The translations under genes were made by a program, and so were the position numbers. Positions 7,412-13,942 of a stretch of DNA of 38,831 nt are shown here, in pieces; the first letter of the stretch is position 1, and every line of letters starts with the position of its first letter. The DNA lies in assembly GCA_900768265.1 (NCBI GenBank), contig CAAGCF010000020.1:1-38831 (forward strand), read 5' to 3'. Below the pieces are notes generated by a model that was given only the letters and a program-made list of their open reading frames with translations, was not told the origin of the DNA and made no database searches. Source of the stretch: an uncultured Collinsella sp. (lineage in GTDB: Bacteria; Actinomycetota; Coriobacteriia; Coriobacteriales; Coriobacteriaceae).

Positions 7412-8527
7412 ATGGCTGAACTCACCCCTCGCATGAAGGAGCTCGTCCAGCCCTATCTGGCTGGTATTGAGCCATACGATCCCAACTTTACGCCCACGCG
7501 CATCAACCTTTCGGCCAACGAGAACACCTATCCCGTGCCGGCTGGCGTGCGCGAGGCGGTCGATACAGCGCTCGCCGCCACACCGCTCAACCGCTACCCC
7601 GACCCTATGTCTAACGACCTGCGCGATGAGCTGGCCGCTTGGCATGGCGTGACGCGCGAGAACATCTGCGTGGGCAACGGCGGCGACGAGCTGCTCTATA
7701 ACTACCTGCTGGCGTTTGGCGGCGCGGGGCGGACCCTGCTCAACTGCCCGCCGTGCTTTAGCGAGTATGCGTTCTTTGCGTCGCTCTGTCAGACCGAGGT
7801 GTGCGACGTGTGGCGCGACCCCGCGACCTTTGAGCTCGACCAGGCAGCCGTGCTTGCGGCGGCGTCCGAGTGCAACCTGGCAATCGTGACCTCGCCCAAC
7901 AACCCCACGGGTGACGTGGCACCGCTCGACTTTGTCGCGGCGCTGTGCGATGCGTGCCCCGGCATGGTAATGGTTGACGAGGCCTACGTGGAGTTTGCCG
8001 ACGATTCGTTTGGCGCGGTCACCACGGCGCAGGGGCTTATCGCCGAGCATCCCAACCTGGTGATTCTGCATACGTTGTCCAAGGCGTTTGGCGCTGCCGG
8101 TACGCGTCTGGGTTACGTGATCGCGGCGCCGGAAGTCATCGACGTGTTCGCGGCGATTCGCCAGATCTATTCAGTTAACGTGCTGAGCCAGGCGGCAGCA
8201 CTTGCCTGCGTGCGTGCCCGTGATGCCTACACGCCCGTGGTGGCACAGATCGCATCCGAGCGCGAGCGCGAGCTGTGCGCCCTGCGCGCAATGGCTGCCG
8301 AGGGCATGCCCGTGGAGGCATGGCCGAGCGCGGCGAACTTTGTGCTCGTGCGCACGCCGCATGCCACGCGCGTGCGCGAGCGTCTGCGCGACGAGTATTC
8401 GATTTTGGTGCGCGACTTTAGCTACGCGCCGGGGCTTGCGGACTGTCTGCGCATCACTGTGGGTACGCCGCAGGAAAACGACGAGGTGCTGGCCGCGTTT
8501 GCCGCGCTGGTGAAGGAGGAGATGTAG
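7412..8527 (+). CDS. hisC: Histidinol-phosphate aminotransferase
   Basis: A 371-aa fold-type I PLP aminotransferase that converts imidazole-acetol phosphate and glutamate to histidinol phosphate. The region LSANENTYPVPAGV, the phosphate-binding NGGDELL, TSPNNPTGD, VDEAYVEF and the PLP lysine (Lys224 in HTLSKAFGAAGTRLGY) are all present. I start at ATG 7412, which has GGAGG at the end of hisD and begins MAELTPRMKELV; the open frame runs 23 codons further upstream but only inside hisD. The start lies one base after the hisD stop. Confidence 0.95.
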   Translation: MAELTPRMKELVQPYLAGIEPYDPNFTPTRINLSANENTYPVPAGVREAVDTALAATPLNRYPDPMSNDLRDELAAWHGVTRENICVGNGGDELLYNYLLAFGGAGRTLLNCPPCFSEYAFFASLCQTEVCDVWRDPATFELDQAAVLAAASECNLAIVTSPNNPTGDVAPLDFVAALCDACPGMVMVDEAYVEFADDSFGAVTTAQGLIAEHPNLVILHTLSKAFGAAGTRLGYVIAAPEVIDVFAAIRQIYSVNVLSQAAALACVRARDAYTPVVAQIASERERELCALRAMAAEGMPVEAWPSAANFVLVRTPHATRVRERLRDEYSILVRDFSYAPGLADCLRITVGTPQENDEVLAAFAALVKEEM

Positions 8528-9115
8528 ATGGACCGCTATGCCGAGGTAACCCGCAAGACGGGCGAGACCGACATTGTCGTAAAGCTCGACCTGGACGGAT
8601 CTGGCGTGTGCGATATCTCGACCGGCGTGCCGTTTTTCGACCACATGCTCAACGCTTTTGGCCGCCATGGCCTGTTCGATCTGACGGTGCATGCGGTGGG
8701 CGACGTCGAGGTCGACGCGCACCACACCGTTGAGGACACGGGCATTGTGCTGGGCGAGGCGTTTTGCCAGGCGCTGGGCGACAAGGCGGGTATTACGCGC
8801 TTTGCCGACGCGGCGATCGCCATGGACGAGACACTCGTGATGGCCGCCGTGGATATCTCGGGTCGCGGGCAGGCCTATTGCGAGCTGCCCGTGCCGACTG
8901 AGCGCGTGGGCAGCTTTGATACCGAGCTGGCCGTCGAGTTCTTCTATGCCTTTGCGCGCGATGCCAAGCTCACGCTGCACGTGCGCGAGCTGGCGGGCGG
9001 CAATTCGCACCACATTATCGAGGCCGCCTTTAAGGCCGTGGGCCGCACGATGCGCCGCGCCTGCGAACTCGATCCCCGCGTGCAGGGTATCCCCAGCACC
9101 AAGGGCTCGCTGTAA
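8528..9115 (+). CDS. hisB: Imidazoleglycerol-phosphate dehydratase
   Basis: A 195-aa monofunctional HisB that dehydrates imidazoleglycerol phosphate; there is no fused phosphatase domain. The metal-binding histidine motifs are FFDHMLNAFGRHG, DAHHTVEDTGI and NSHHIIEAAFKA, in the usual order. AAGGAGGAG precedes the start, which directly abuts the hisC stop. Because the phosphatase half found in enteric HisB is missing, a separate histidinol-phosphatase is required; the PHP gene at 12492-13403 fits. Confidence 0.96.
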   Translation: MDRYAEVTRKTGETDIVVKLDLDGSGVCDISTGVPFFDHMLNAFGRHGLFDLTVHAVGDVEVDAHHTVEDTGIVLGEAFCQALGDKAGITRFADAAIAMDETLVMAAVDISGRGQAYCELPVPTERVGSFDTELAVEFFYAFARDAKLTLHVRELAGGNSHHIIEAAFKAVGRTMRRACELDPRVQGIPSTKGSL

Positions 9116-9128
9116 CCGTCACAAGGGT

Positions 9129-9169
9129 AAAACCACCACGAAGATGCCTGTCCTCTTTGTGGTGGTTTT
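9129..9169. terminator. Strong symmetrical stem-loop between hisB and hisH
   Basis: AAAACCACCAC (9129-9139) pairs with GTGGTGGTTTT (9159-9169). The pairing continues inward with AAGA/TCTT past one G.T, giving about 16 pairs and a 9-base loop. The A and T ends make it terminator-like in both directions. In a single his operon it probably attenuates or protects rather than fully stops transcription. Confidence 0.65.
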
Positions 9170-9194
9170 GGATGATGAGAAGTGGAGGGGTCGC

Positions 9195-9896
9195 GTGGGC
9201 GAACCGAAGATCGTGGTGGTCGACTACCACAAGGGCAACTTGTCGAGCGTCGTGCGCGGGCTTGCGCGCGCCGGTGCTGCCGCCTGCACGTCGGACGATC
9301 CGGAGCAGATCCGCAACGCCGACGGCCTGGTCATCCCGGGCGTGGGTGCGTTCTATGACGCGATCGCCTTTATGCGTCAGAGCGGCGAGGAGGTGGCCGT
9401 GCTCGATGCCGTTGCCGCCGGAACTCCGCTGCTCGGCATCTGCCTGGGCCTTCAGCTGTTTTTTGAGCGCGGCAACGAGGGCGTGCCTGCGAACGAGGAC
9501 GCGGACGCGGACGACGATGCCTCCGAGCAGGCCGGTGGTCCCTGGGTCGATGGCCTGGGCATCATGCGTGGCTCGTGCACGCACCTGGAGTCGAGCCGTC
9601 TGAAGGTCCCGCACGTGGGCTGGGACCAGGTGCGCATGACGCCCGCCGGTGCGGCCGATCCGTTGCTTGCCGGTTTTGCCGAGGGCGCCAACATGTATTT
9701 CACTCACAGCTACGCGGTGGCCGACGACGTCGATGCCGCCGATGTGTTGGCGCGCACGCACTATACACGGAGCTTCCCGTGCATCGTGCGCCACGGCAAC
9801 GTGTGGGGCTGCCAGTTCCATCCCGAGAAATCCTCTGCGCTGGGTCAGCGCATCCTTAAGAACTTCGTGAGCATCGTCGAGGGGGCCGGCCGATGA
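9195..9896 (+). CDS. hisH: Imidazole glycerol phosphate synthase, glutaminase subunit
   Basis: A 233-aa class I glutamine amidotransferase that feeds ammonia to HisF. The catalytic triad is visible: Cys83 in GICLGLQ, and His209 and Glu211 in FHPEKS. I choose the GTG at 9195 (VGEPKIVVVDYHKGN), with GGAGGGG four bases upstream; the open frame extends far upstream but only through hisB in another frame. An insertion very rich in Asp, Glu and Ala (about residues 97-110, ANEDADADDDASEQ) separates the nucleophile region from the GLGIMRG segment. The stop overlaps hisA by four bases (ATGA). Confidence 0.94.
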   Translation: MGEPKIVVVDYHKGNLSSVVRGLARAGAAACTSDDPEQIRNADGLVIPGVGAFYDAIAFMRQSGEEVAVLDAVAAGTPLLGICLGLQLFFERGNEGVPANEDADADDDASEQAGGPWVDGLGIMRGSCTHLESSRLKVPHVGWDQVRMTPAGAADPLLAGFAEGANMYFTHSYAVADDVDAADVLARTHYTRSFPCIVRHGNVWGCQFHPEKSSALGQRILKNFVSIVEGAGR

Positions 9897-10636
9897 TTCT
9901 GTTTCCCGCAATCGATTTGATCGGCGGCAAGGTCGTGCGCCTGGAGCGCGGCGACCGGAGCCGCTGTAAGGTGTATTCTGACGACCCCGTGGCCGTTGCC
10001 CGCTCCTTTGCCGAGCAGGGCGCGAGCTGGGTGCACGTCGTCGACCTGTCCGCTGCCTTTGGCGAGGACGAGGACGCGTGCGCTGCCAACTCGGCAGCGA
10101 TTAAGGCCATCTGCGGCGTCGACGGTCTGTCCGCGGACGTGGGCGGCGGCGTTCGTTCGCTCGCGCGCATCGACGAGCTGGCCGGCTACGGCGCGCGTCG
10201 CATCGCGCTAGGCACGGTGCTCGTGACCGAGCCGGGATTTGCCGAGGTGGCGGCCCAAGGCTTTGGCGAGCTGCTGGTGGCAGACATTGCCGCCCGTGAC
10301 GGCCAGGTCAAGGTGAATGGTTGGCGCGACGGCGCGGGTGTGGCGCTCGACGACGCCGTGGCGCAGCTCACCGAGCTGGGCTTTAAGCATCTGGTGTATA
10401 CCGACATCGCGCGCGATGGCATGCAGACGGGCATCGACGTGGCGGCGTATCGCCATGTGGCCGAGGTCGCGGGCTTTCCCGTCGTGGCTTCGGGCGGCAT
10501 CTCGACGCTCGACGATATCCGCGCACTGGCCGCGGTGGGCGAGGATGCCATCGAGGGTGCCATTACCGGTCGTGCGCTCTACGAGGGCAACTTTACGCTG
10601 GCCCAGGCGTTGGCCGCCGCCCGAGGGAAGGAGTAG
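9893..10636 (+). CDS. hisA: Phosphoribosylformimino-5-aminoimidazole carboxamide ribotide isomerase
   Basis: A 247-aa (beta/alpha)8 isomerase of the fourth histidine step. Asp8 (FPAIDL) and Asp171 (VYTDIARDGM) are the catalytic acids; the phosphate-binding glycine motifs are SADVGGGVR and VVASGGIS. The start overlaps the hisH stop (ATGA), so translation is likely coupled. Many Actinobacteria have a bifunctional HisA/PriA that also isomerises phosphoribosylanthranilate; no trp genes are in this window, and I cannot settle dual function from sequence alone. Confidence 0.94.
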   Translation: MILFPAIDLIGGKVVRLERGDRSRCKVYSDDPVAVARSFAEQGASWVHVVDLSAAFGEDEDACAANSAAIKAICGVDGLSADVGGGVRSLARIDELAGYGARRIALGTVLVTEPGFAEVAAQGFGELLVADIAARDGQVKVNGWRDGAGVALDDAVAQLTELGFKHLVYTDIARDGMQTGIDVAAYRHVAEVAGFPVVASGGISTLDDIRALAAVGEDAIEGAITGRALYEGNFTLAQALAAARGKE

Positions 10637-10639
10637 CCC

Positions 10640-11422
10640 ATGCTTGCCAAACGCGTGATTCCCTGTCTGGATGTTAAGGACGGCCGCGTGGTCAAGGGCG
10701 TCAACTTTGTGAGCCTGCGCGATGCTGGCGACCCGGTGGAGCTGGCGCGCGCCTACGACCGCGAGGGTGCAGACGAGGTCGTCTTCCTGGACATTACCGC
10801 GACGAGCGACAACCGCGCGACGACCATCGAGATGGCGGCGCACGCGGCCGAGGAGCTCGCTATTCCCTATACCGTGGGCGGCGGTTTCCGCGACTTGGCG
10901 GGCATGCGAACCATGGTTGCCGCCGGTGCCGACAAGGTGTCGCTTAACTCTGCCGCCGTGCGCGATCCGTCGTTGATCAGCCAGGCCGCCGCGGCGTTTG
11001 GCAGCCAGGCCGTGGTCGTGGCGATTGATGCCAAGCGCGTGGGCCTGCCCGGTCAGCCGGATGCCGACAAGTGGGAGGTCTTCACGGCGGGCGGTCGCAA
11101 CGCCACGGGTATCGATGCGGTGGCGTGGGCCGAGGAAGCGGCTCGTCGCGGCGCCGGTGAGATCTTGCTCACCAGCATGGATCGCGACGGCACCAAGGCT
11201 GGCTTCGACCTGGCACTCACCCGCGCCGTGGCGCGCACGGTGCCGATCCCGGTGATCGCAAGCGGCGGCGTGGGCACGCTCGAGCATTTTGCCGAGGGCG
11301 TGATCGAGGGCGAAGCCGACGCCGTACTGGCGGCCAGCGTCTTTCACTTTGGAACTTTCAGCATTCGCGAAGTCAAAGAATATATGGCCTCTCAAGGCAT
11401 CCCTGTCAGGTTGGACTTCTAG
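10640..11422 (+). CDS. hisF: Imidazole glycerol phosphate synthase, cyclase subunit
   Basis: A 260-aa (beta/alpha)8 cyclase that uses ammonia from HisH to make imidazole glycerol phosphate and AICAR. Asp11 (RVIPCLDVKDGRVVKG) and Asp130 (VVVAIDAKRV) are the catalytic residues; VGGGFR, ITATSDNR and LTSMDRDGTKAGFD are typical. The start is three bases after hisA, with AAGGAG upstream. The AICAR by-product can be used by PurH, which is also encoded in this window (34347-35954). Confidence 0.96.
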   Translation: MLAKRVIPCLDVKDGRVVKGVNFVSLRDAGDPVELARAYDREGADEVVFLDITATSDNRATTIEMAAHAAEELAIPYTVGGGFRDLAGMRTMVAAGADKVSLNSAAVRDPSLISQAAAAFGSQAVVVAIDAKRVGLPGQPDADKWEVFTAGGRNATGIDAVAWAEEAARRGAGEILLTSMDRDGTKAGFDLALTRAVARTVPIPVIASGGVGTLEHFAEGVIEGEADAVLAASVFHFGTFSIREVKEYMASQGIPVRLDF

Positions 11423-11435
11423 CGCTGCGGCTTGC

Positions 11436-11523
11436 CCAGGCGCCCGACCTTCCGGCTCCAACCCTCCTCGCGTACTTTAAGTACGCGTCGTCGGGCTTGT
11501 CGCTCGGAATCTCGAGCACCTGG
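11436..11523. repeat. Nested palindrome in the hisF-hisI gap
   Basis: The core CGCGTACTT (11469-11477), T, AAGTACGCG (11479-11487) is a perfect inverted repeat. Outside it GCCCGAC (11442-11448) pairs with GTCGGGC (11490-11496), and further out CCAGG (11436-11440) can pair with CCTGG (11519-11523). There is no T-tract. It may be a processing or pausing site, or a small dispersed repeat. Confidence 0.5.
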
Positions 11524-11565
11524 ACAACCCTCGCCGACCTGCGAAGTTTGAATTTGGGGAGAGAA

Positions 11566-11907
11566 ATGGAAGAGATAACCGATCCTTCAAAACTTACGTA
11601 CGACGCCCGCGGGCTGATTCCTTGCGTGGTTCAGCAGCATGACACCGGTGAGGTGCTTATGGTTGCTTGGATGAACGAGGAATCGGTGGGGCTGACGCTC
11701 AAGACCGGGACCACGTGGTTTTGGAGTCGCAGTCGTCAGGAGCTCTGGAACAAGGGCGCGACGAGTGGCAACATGCAGGAGGTCAAGGAGCTCTGGGCCG
11801 ACTGCGATAGCGATACGCTGCTGGTCAAGGTGGACTCACCGGGCCCGGCCTGCCATACCGGCAACCGTACCTGCTTCTTTAAGCGCGTGGAAGGGGGAGT
11901 GCGATGA
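11566..11907 (+). CDS. hisI: Phosphoribosyl-AMP cyclohydrolase
   Basis: A 113-aa stand-alone HisI that opens the adenine ring of phosphoribosyl-AMP. It has VAWMNEES and TTWFWSRSRQELWNKGATSGN, and the zinc cysteines Cys80 (ADCDSDTLL), Cys96 (GPACHTG) and Cys103 (NRTCFF). The ATG at 11566 follows GGGGAGA; the open frame begins upstream at TTG 11497, inside the palindromic gap, and the first 23 residues there do not look like HisI. It overlaps the next gene by four bases. Confidence 0.95.
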   Translation: MEEITDPSKLTYDARGLIPCVVQQHDTGEVLMVAWMNEESVGLTLKTGTTWFWSRSRQELWNKGATSGNMQEVKELWADCDSDTLLVKVDSPGPACHTGNRTCFFKRVEGGVR

Positions 11908-12131
11908 AAGTCGTGACGCCGTTCGAGGTCGCCGAATGCAACACCGAGCTCCTCCGCGCGGGCGTGCCATGCCGCGTGCACCTGACTGATGCCTGCGGGG
12001 CGCAGTCGCTTTGGCTCGAGGCCGAGAAGGAAAGGCTCAATGAGGCCCATGCCGTCATCGTCGAGTTCTTTGAGAAAAAGGGCGCAAAGCCTCGGTTCGA
12101 TGAGACCGGTACCTACTTTACGCTGCAGTAA
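11904..12131 (+). CDS. Small 75-aa protein of unknown function inside the his operon
   Basis: The start codon overlaps the hisI stop (ATGA), GGGGG lies just upstream, and hisE begins 15 bases after its stop, so this is a real cotranscribed gene. The protein begins MKVVTPFEVAECNTELLRAG and contains HLTDACGAQSLWLE, then a helical segment and an end FDETGTYFTLQ. It resembles a family of small proteins I recall as RDAC proteins, named after an Arg-Asp-Ala-Cys motif (here Thr-Asp-Ala-Cys). That assignment is from memory and gives no activity. There is no signal peptide or membrane segment. Its position suggests a link to histidine synthesis, but no function is assigned. Confidence 0.8.
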   Translation: MKVVTPFEVAECNTELLRAGVPCRVHLTDACGAQSLWLEAEKERLNEAHAVIVEFFEKKGAKPRFDETGTYFTLQ

Positions 12132-12146
12132 CGAGAGGAAATAACC

Positions 12147-12464
12147 ATGGGAGTCAGAACAGCTAACGTGCAGCCGGGAAACATCGGTGAGACGCTGACG
12201 GGACTGGCCGAGGTGATTCACGGTCGTCGCGACGCATCGCCGCAGGAGAGCTATACCGCGCGTCTGCTGACCGACGTCGAGGACGAGCTTCTCAAGAAGC
12301 TTGCCGAGGAGGCGAGCGAGGTGATCATGGCCTGCAAGGATAACGACCACGATCACATCCGCTACGAGGCCGGCGACCTGATCTACCACCTGCTCGTGAC
12401 GCTCGAGCGCTACGGCATCACCCTCGACGAACTGGCCGGCGAACTCAACGCCCGCCGCCACTAG
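12147..12464 (+). CDS. hisE: Phosphoribosyl-ATP pyrophosphatase
   Basis: A 105-aa all-alpha MazG-like pyrophosphatase that converts phosphoribosyl-ATP to phosphoribosyl-AMP. The conserved motif is KKLAEEASEVIMACK followed by RYEAGDLIYHLLVTL, with acidic residues for magnesium. GAGAGGAAA lies before the ATG. It is the last gene of the operon and is separate from HisI, unlike the fused HisIE of many bacteria. Its stop codon lies within the small palindromic repeat that follows. Confidence 0.94.
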   Translation: MGVRTANVQPGNIGETLTGLAEVIHGRRDASPQESYTARLLTDVEDELLKKLAEEASEVIMACKDNDHDHIRYEAGDLIYHLLVTLERYGITLDELAGELNARRH

Positions 12465-12491
12465 TCATTGGGGACGTTCTTAAACGACTAG
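12461..12491. repeat. Small palindromic repeat between hisE and the convergent phosphatase gene
   Basis: CTAGTC (12461-12466) and GACTAG (12486-12491) flank a core ATTGGGGACGTTCTTAAAC. It overlaps the hisE stop and ends one base before the stop of the opposite gene. A related element occurs at 33343-33412. It may act as a bidirectional terminator, although no T-tract is present. Confidence 0.6.
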
Positions 12492-13403
12492 TTAGGCGAG
12501 GGGCGTGGACTCCCATTCGCTGGTGGCGTGGGGGATGTCGAAGGTTCGATAACCGCAGTCGTAGGCGTGGGCCTGAGCCTCGCGAATGTTCCAGCAGATG
12601 TCGCAGGCGCGGTGCGCGTCCGAGCCAAAGGTGATGGGCACCTCGGCATGGGCGAAGCGGCGCAACAGCCCGGTCGCGGGGTAGTAATCGTCGAGCCCCT
12701 TGCGCGGTGCGGCGGTCGAGACTTCGACACGGCGACCCGTATCGTGCGCGCACTCGGCCATCTGCCCCCAAAACGGCGCCGGGTCAAAATCGGGCGCAAA
12801 GCCCTCCTTCGAAAAACGCATGACCAGGTCGGGGTGGGCCATCACGTCAAAGTTAAGCGAGCTTTCGCAAGCACGGCACCAGTCGTCGACGTAGTGTTCC
12901 CATACGCCGCGTACGCCTAAGTTTTCCCAAACATGCAGGTTGGTATCGTCGTCGATCCAGCCACAAAGCGAATCGGGCGTATCGGGACGAGCGACGCTCT
13001 CTGTTCCCGCCGTGCCCGCGGCGCCGGCCATGATATCGCCCGGGTCGCCAATCCAATGCACGCTGCCCAAGCGCACCGCGGCGCCCTGGGACCAGCGCTC
13101 TACCAAGGACTCGCAGCCTTCGTACCAATCGCATTCAAAGCCATAGATAAGCTCGAGCTCCGGCGCGATCTGCGCGGCAAGCTTGCGGGCATCCTCAAAG
13201 GCCAGGCGATGTGCCGGCAAGTCGCCCTCGACGACCTGCACCTCGCAGTTAGCATCCATGCTGGCGGGCAGGGTGAGGTGGTCGGTCGAGACCATGACCC
13301 GACAGCCAGCGGCCGCGGCAGCGCAGACGTTTTCCTCAAACGAGGCATGGCCGTCCGAAAACGAAGTATGAGTATGGCAATCGACCAGCGGGCAAGCGGA
13401 CAT
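12492..13403 (-). CDS. PHP-family histidinol-phosphatase (HisJ/HisK-like)
   Basis: A 303-aa protein of the PHP metallophosphoesterase superfamily. Its metal-binding motifs appear in order: DCHTHTSFSDG at residues 8-18, VSTDHL, GFECDWYEG, GSVHWIG, VMAHPDLVMRF, and GSDAHR near the C-terminus. This layout is that of histidinol-phosphate phosphatases, and the adjacent his operon lacks that step, so the role is well supported by context. The ATG at 13403 has AAAGGAG upstream; the open frame continues further upstream without PHP-like sequence. It is convergent with hisE, so it has its own promoter. Confidence 0.85.
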   Translation of the reverse strand: MSACPLVDCHTHTSFSDGHASFEENVCAAAAAGCRVMVSTDHLTLPASMDANCEVQVVEGDLPAHRLAFEDARKLAAQIAPELELIYGFECDWYEGCESLVERWSQGAAVRLGSVHWIGDPGDIMAGAAGTAGTESVARPDTPDSLCGWIDDDTNLHVWENLGVRGVWEHYVDDWCRACESSLNFDVMAHPDLVMRFSKEGFAPDFDPAPFWGQMAECAHDTGRRVEVSTAAPRKGLDDYYPATGLLRRFAHAEVPITFGSDAHRACDICWNIREAQAHAYDCGYRTFDIPHATSEWESTPLA

Positions 13404-13522
13404 GGCGGCTCCTTTGCATTTGGCGAATCCGCTCCATTGTAATGGCGCAGCCTCGGCGCGGCGGGAACGCTGCAAGTCGAAACCGACTGGAAAGGGCAGG
13501 CGGCGCGTGCCGGCGCCGGCGA

Positions 13523-13942
13523 CTACTTGCTTCGTGCCGCCGCTCGTTTGGACTGCACGGTTATAATCGCGTGTCTCACGGCGGTGATGGGGCGATAGCG
13601 GATCATACGCGGTCCCGACCAACGCATAACCTCGCGGATCTTCTCGCGCATGGCGGGCCGGTAACAATGCGAAGGACATGCCGAGCAAAATGTCTTGGTG
13701 CCCATGTGCGGGCAGTGCTCAATGCGCGCGATGGCGTATTTCTGCAGCTCGGCGCATTCGGGGCAGAGCGTAATGGTTCGAAGGCCGAGTTTCACGCGCA
13801 CGGACTCATCGTCGCCAGCCTGTTCGACCACATGCCCGCCGCCATGATGCCCACGACACCACAGCGCAATCATCTGCGACACCATTTGGGCCTCACGCTC
13901 ACGTTTACGTGCTAGCTCCGGTGTGTCGACTGGGCGCGCCAT
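13523..13942 (-). CDS. YgbA-like protein (nitrous-oxide-stimulated-promoter family)
   Basis: A 139-aa cytoplasmic protein that matches, from memory, the E. coli YgbA family: YgbA CPVHCYQPARREEMRAVMRW is here CPSHCYRPAMREKIREVMRW, followed by SGPRMIRYRPITAVRH. It has a cysteine cluster, LCPECAELQKYA, HCPHMGTKTFCSACPSHCY, suited to metal or Fe-S binding. The function is not established; the E. coli gene is controlled by the nitric-oxide regulator NsrR. The start codon overlaps the stop of the upstream ABC gene by one base (TAATG), with GGGAGG before it, so the two are translationally coupled. The larger open frame upstream is a shadow of the ABC gene. Confidence 0.85.
   Translation of the reverse strand: MARPVDTPELARKREREAQMVSQMIALWCRGHHGGGHVVEQAGDDESVRVKLGLRTITLCPECAELQKYAIARIEHCPHMGTKTFCSACPSHCYRPAMREKIREVMRWSGPRMIRYRPITAVRHAIITVQSKRAAARSK

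Noticed and set aside
4102..7434. 1110-codon open frame on the minus strand opposite hisZG and hisD
   Set aside because: It lies antisense to two clear his genes and has Arg/Gly/His-rich composition without family features; it is a shadow caused by high-GC codon bias.
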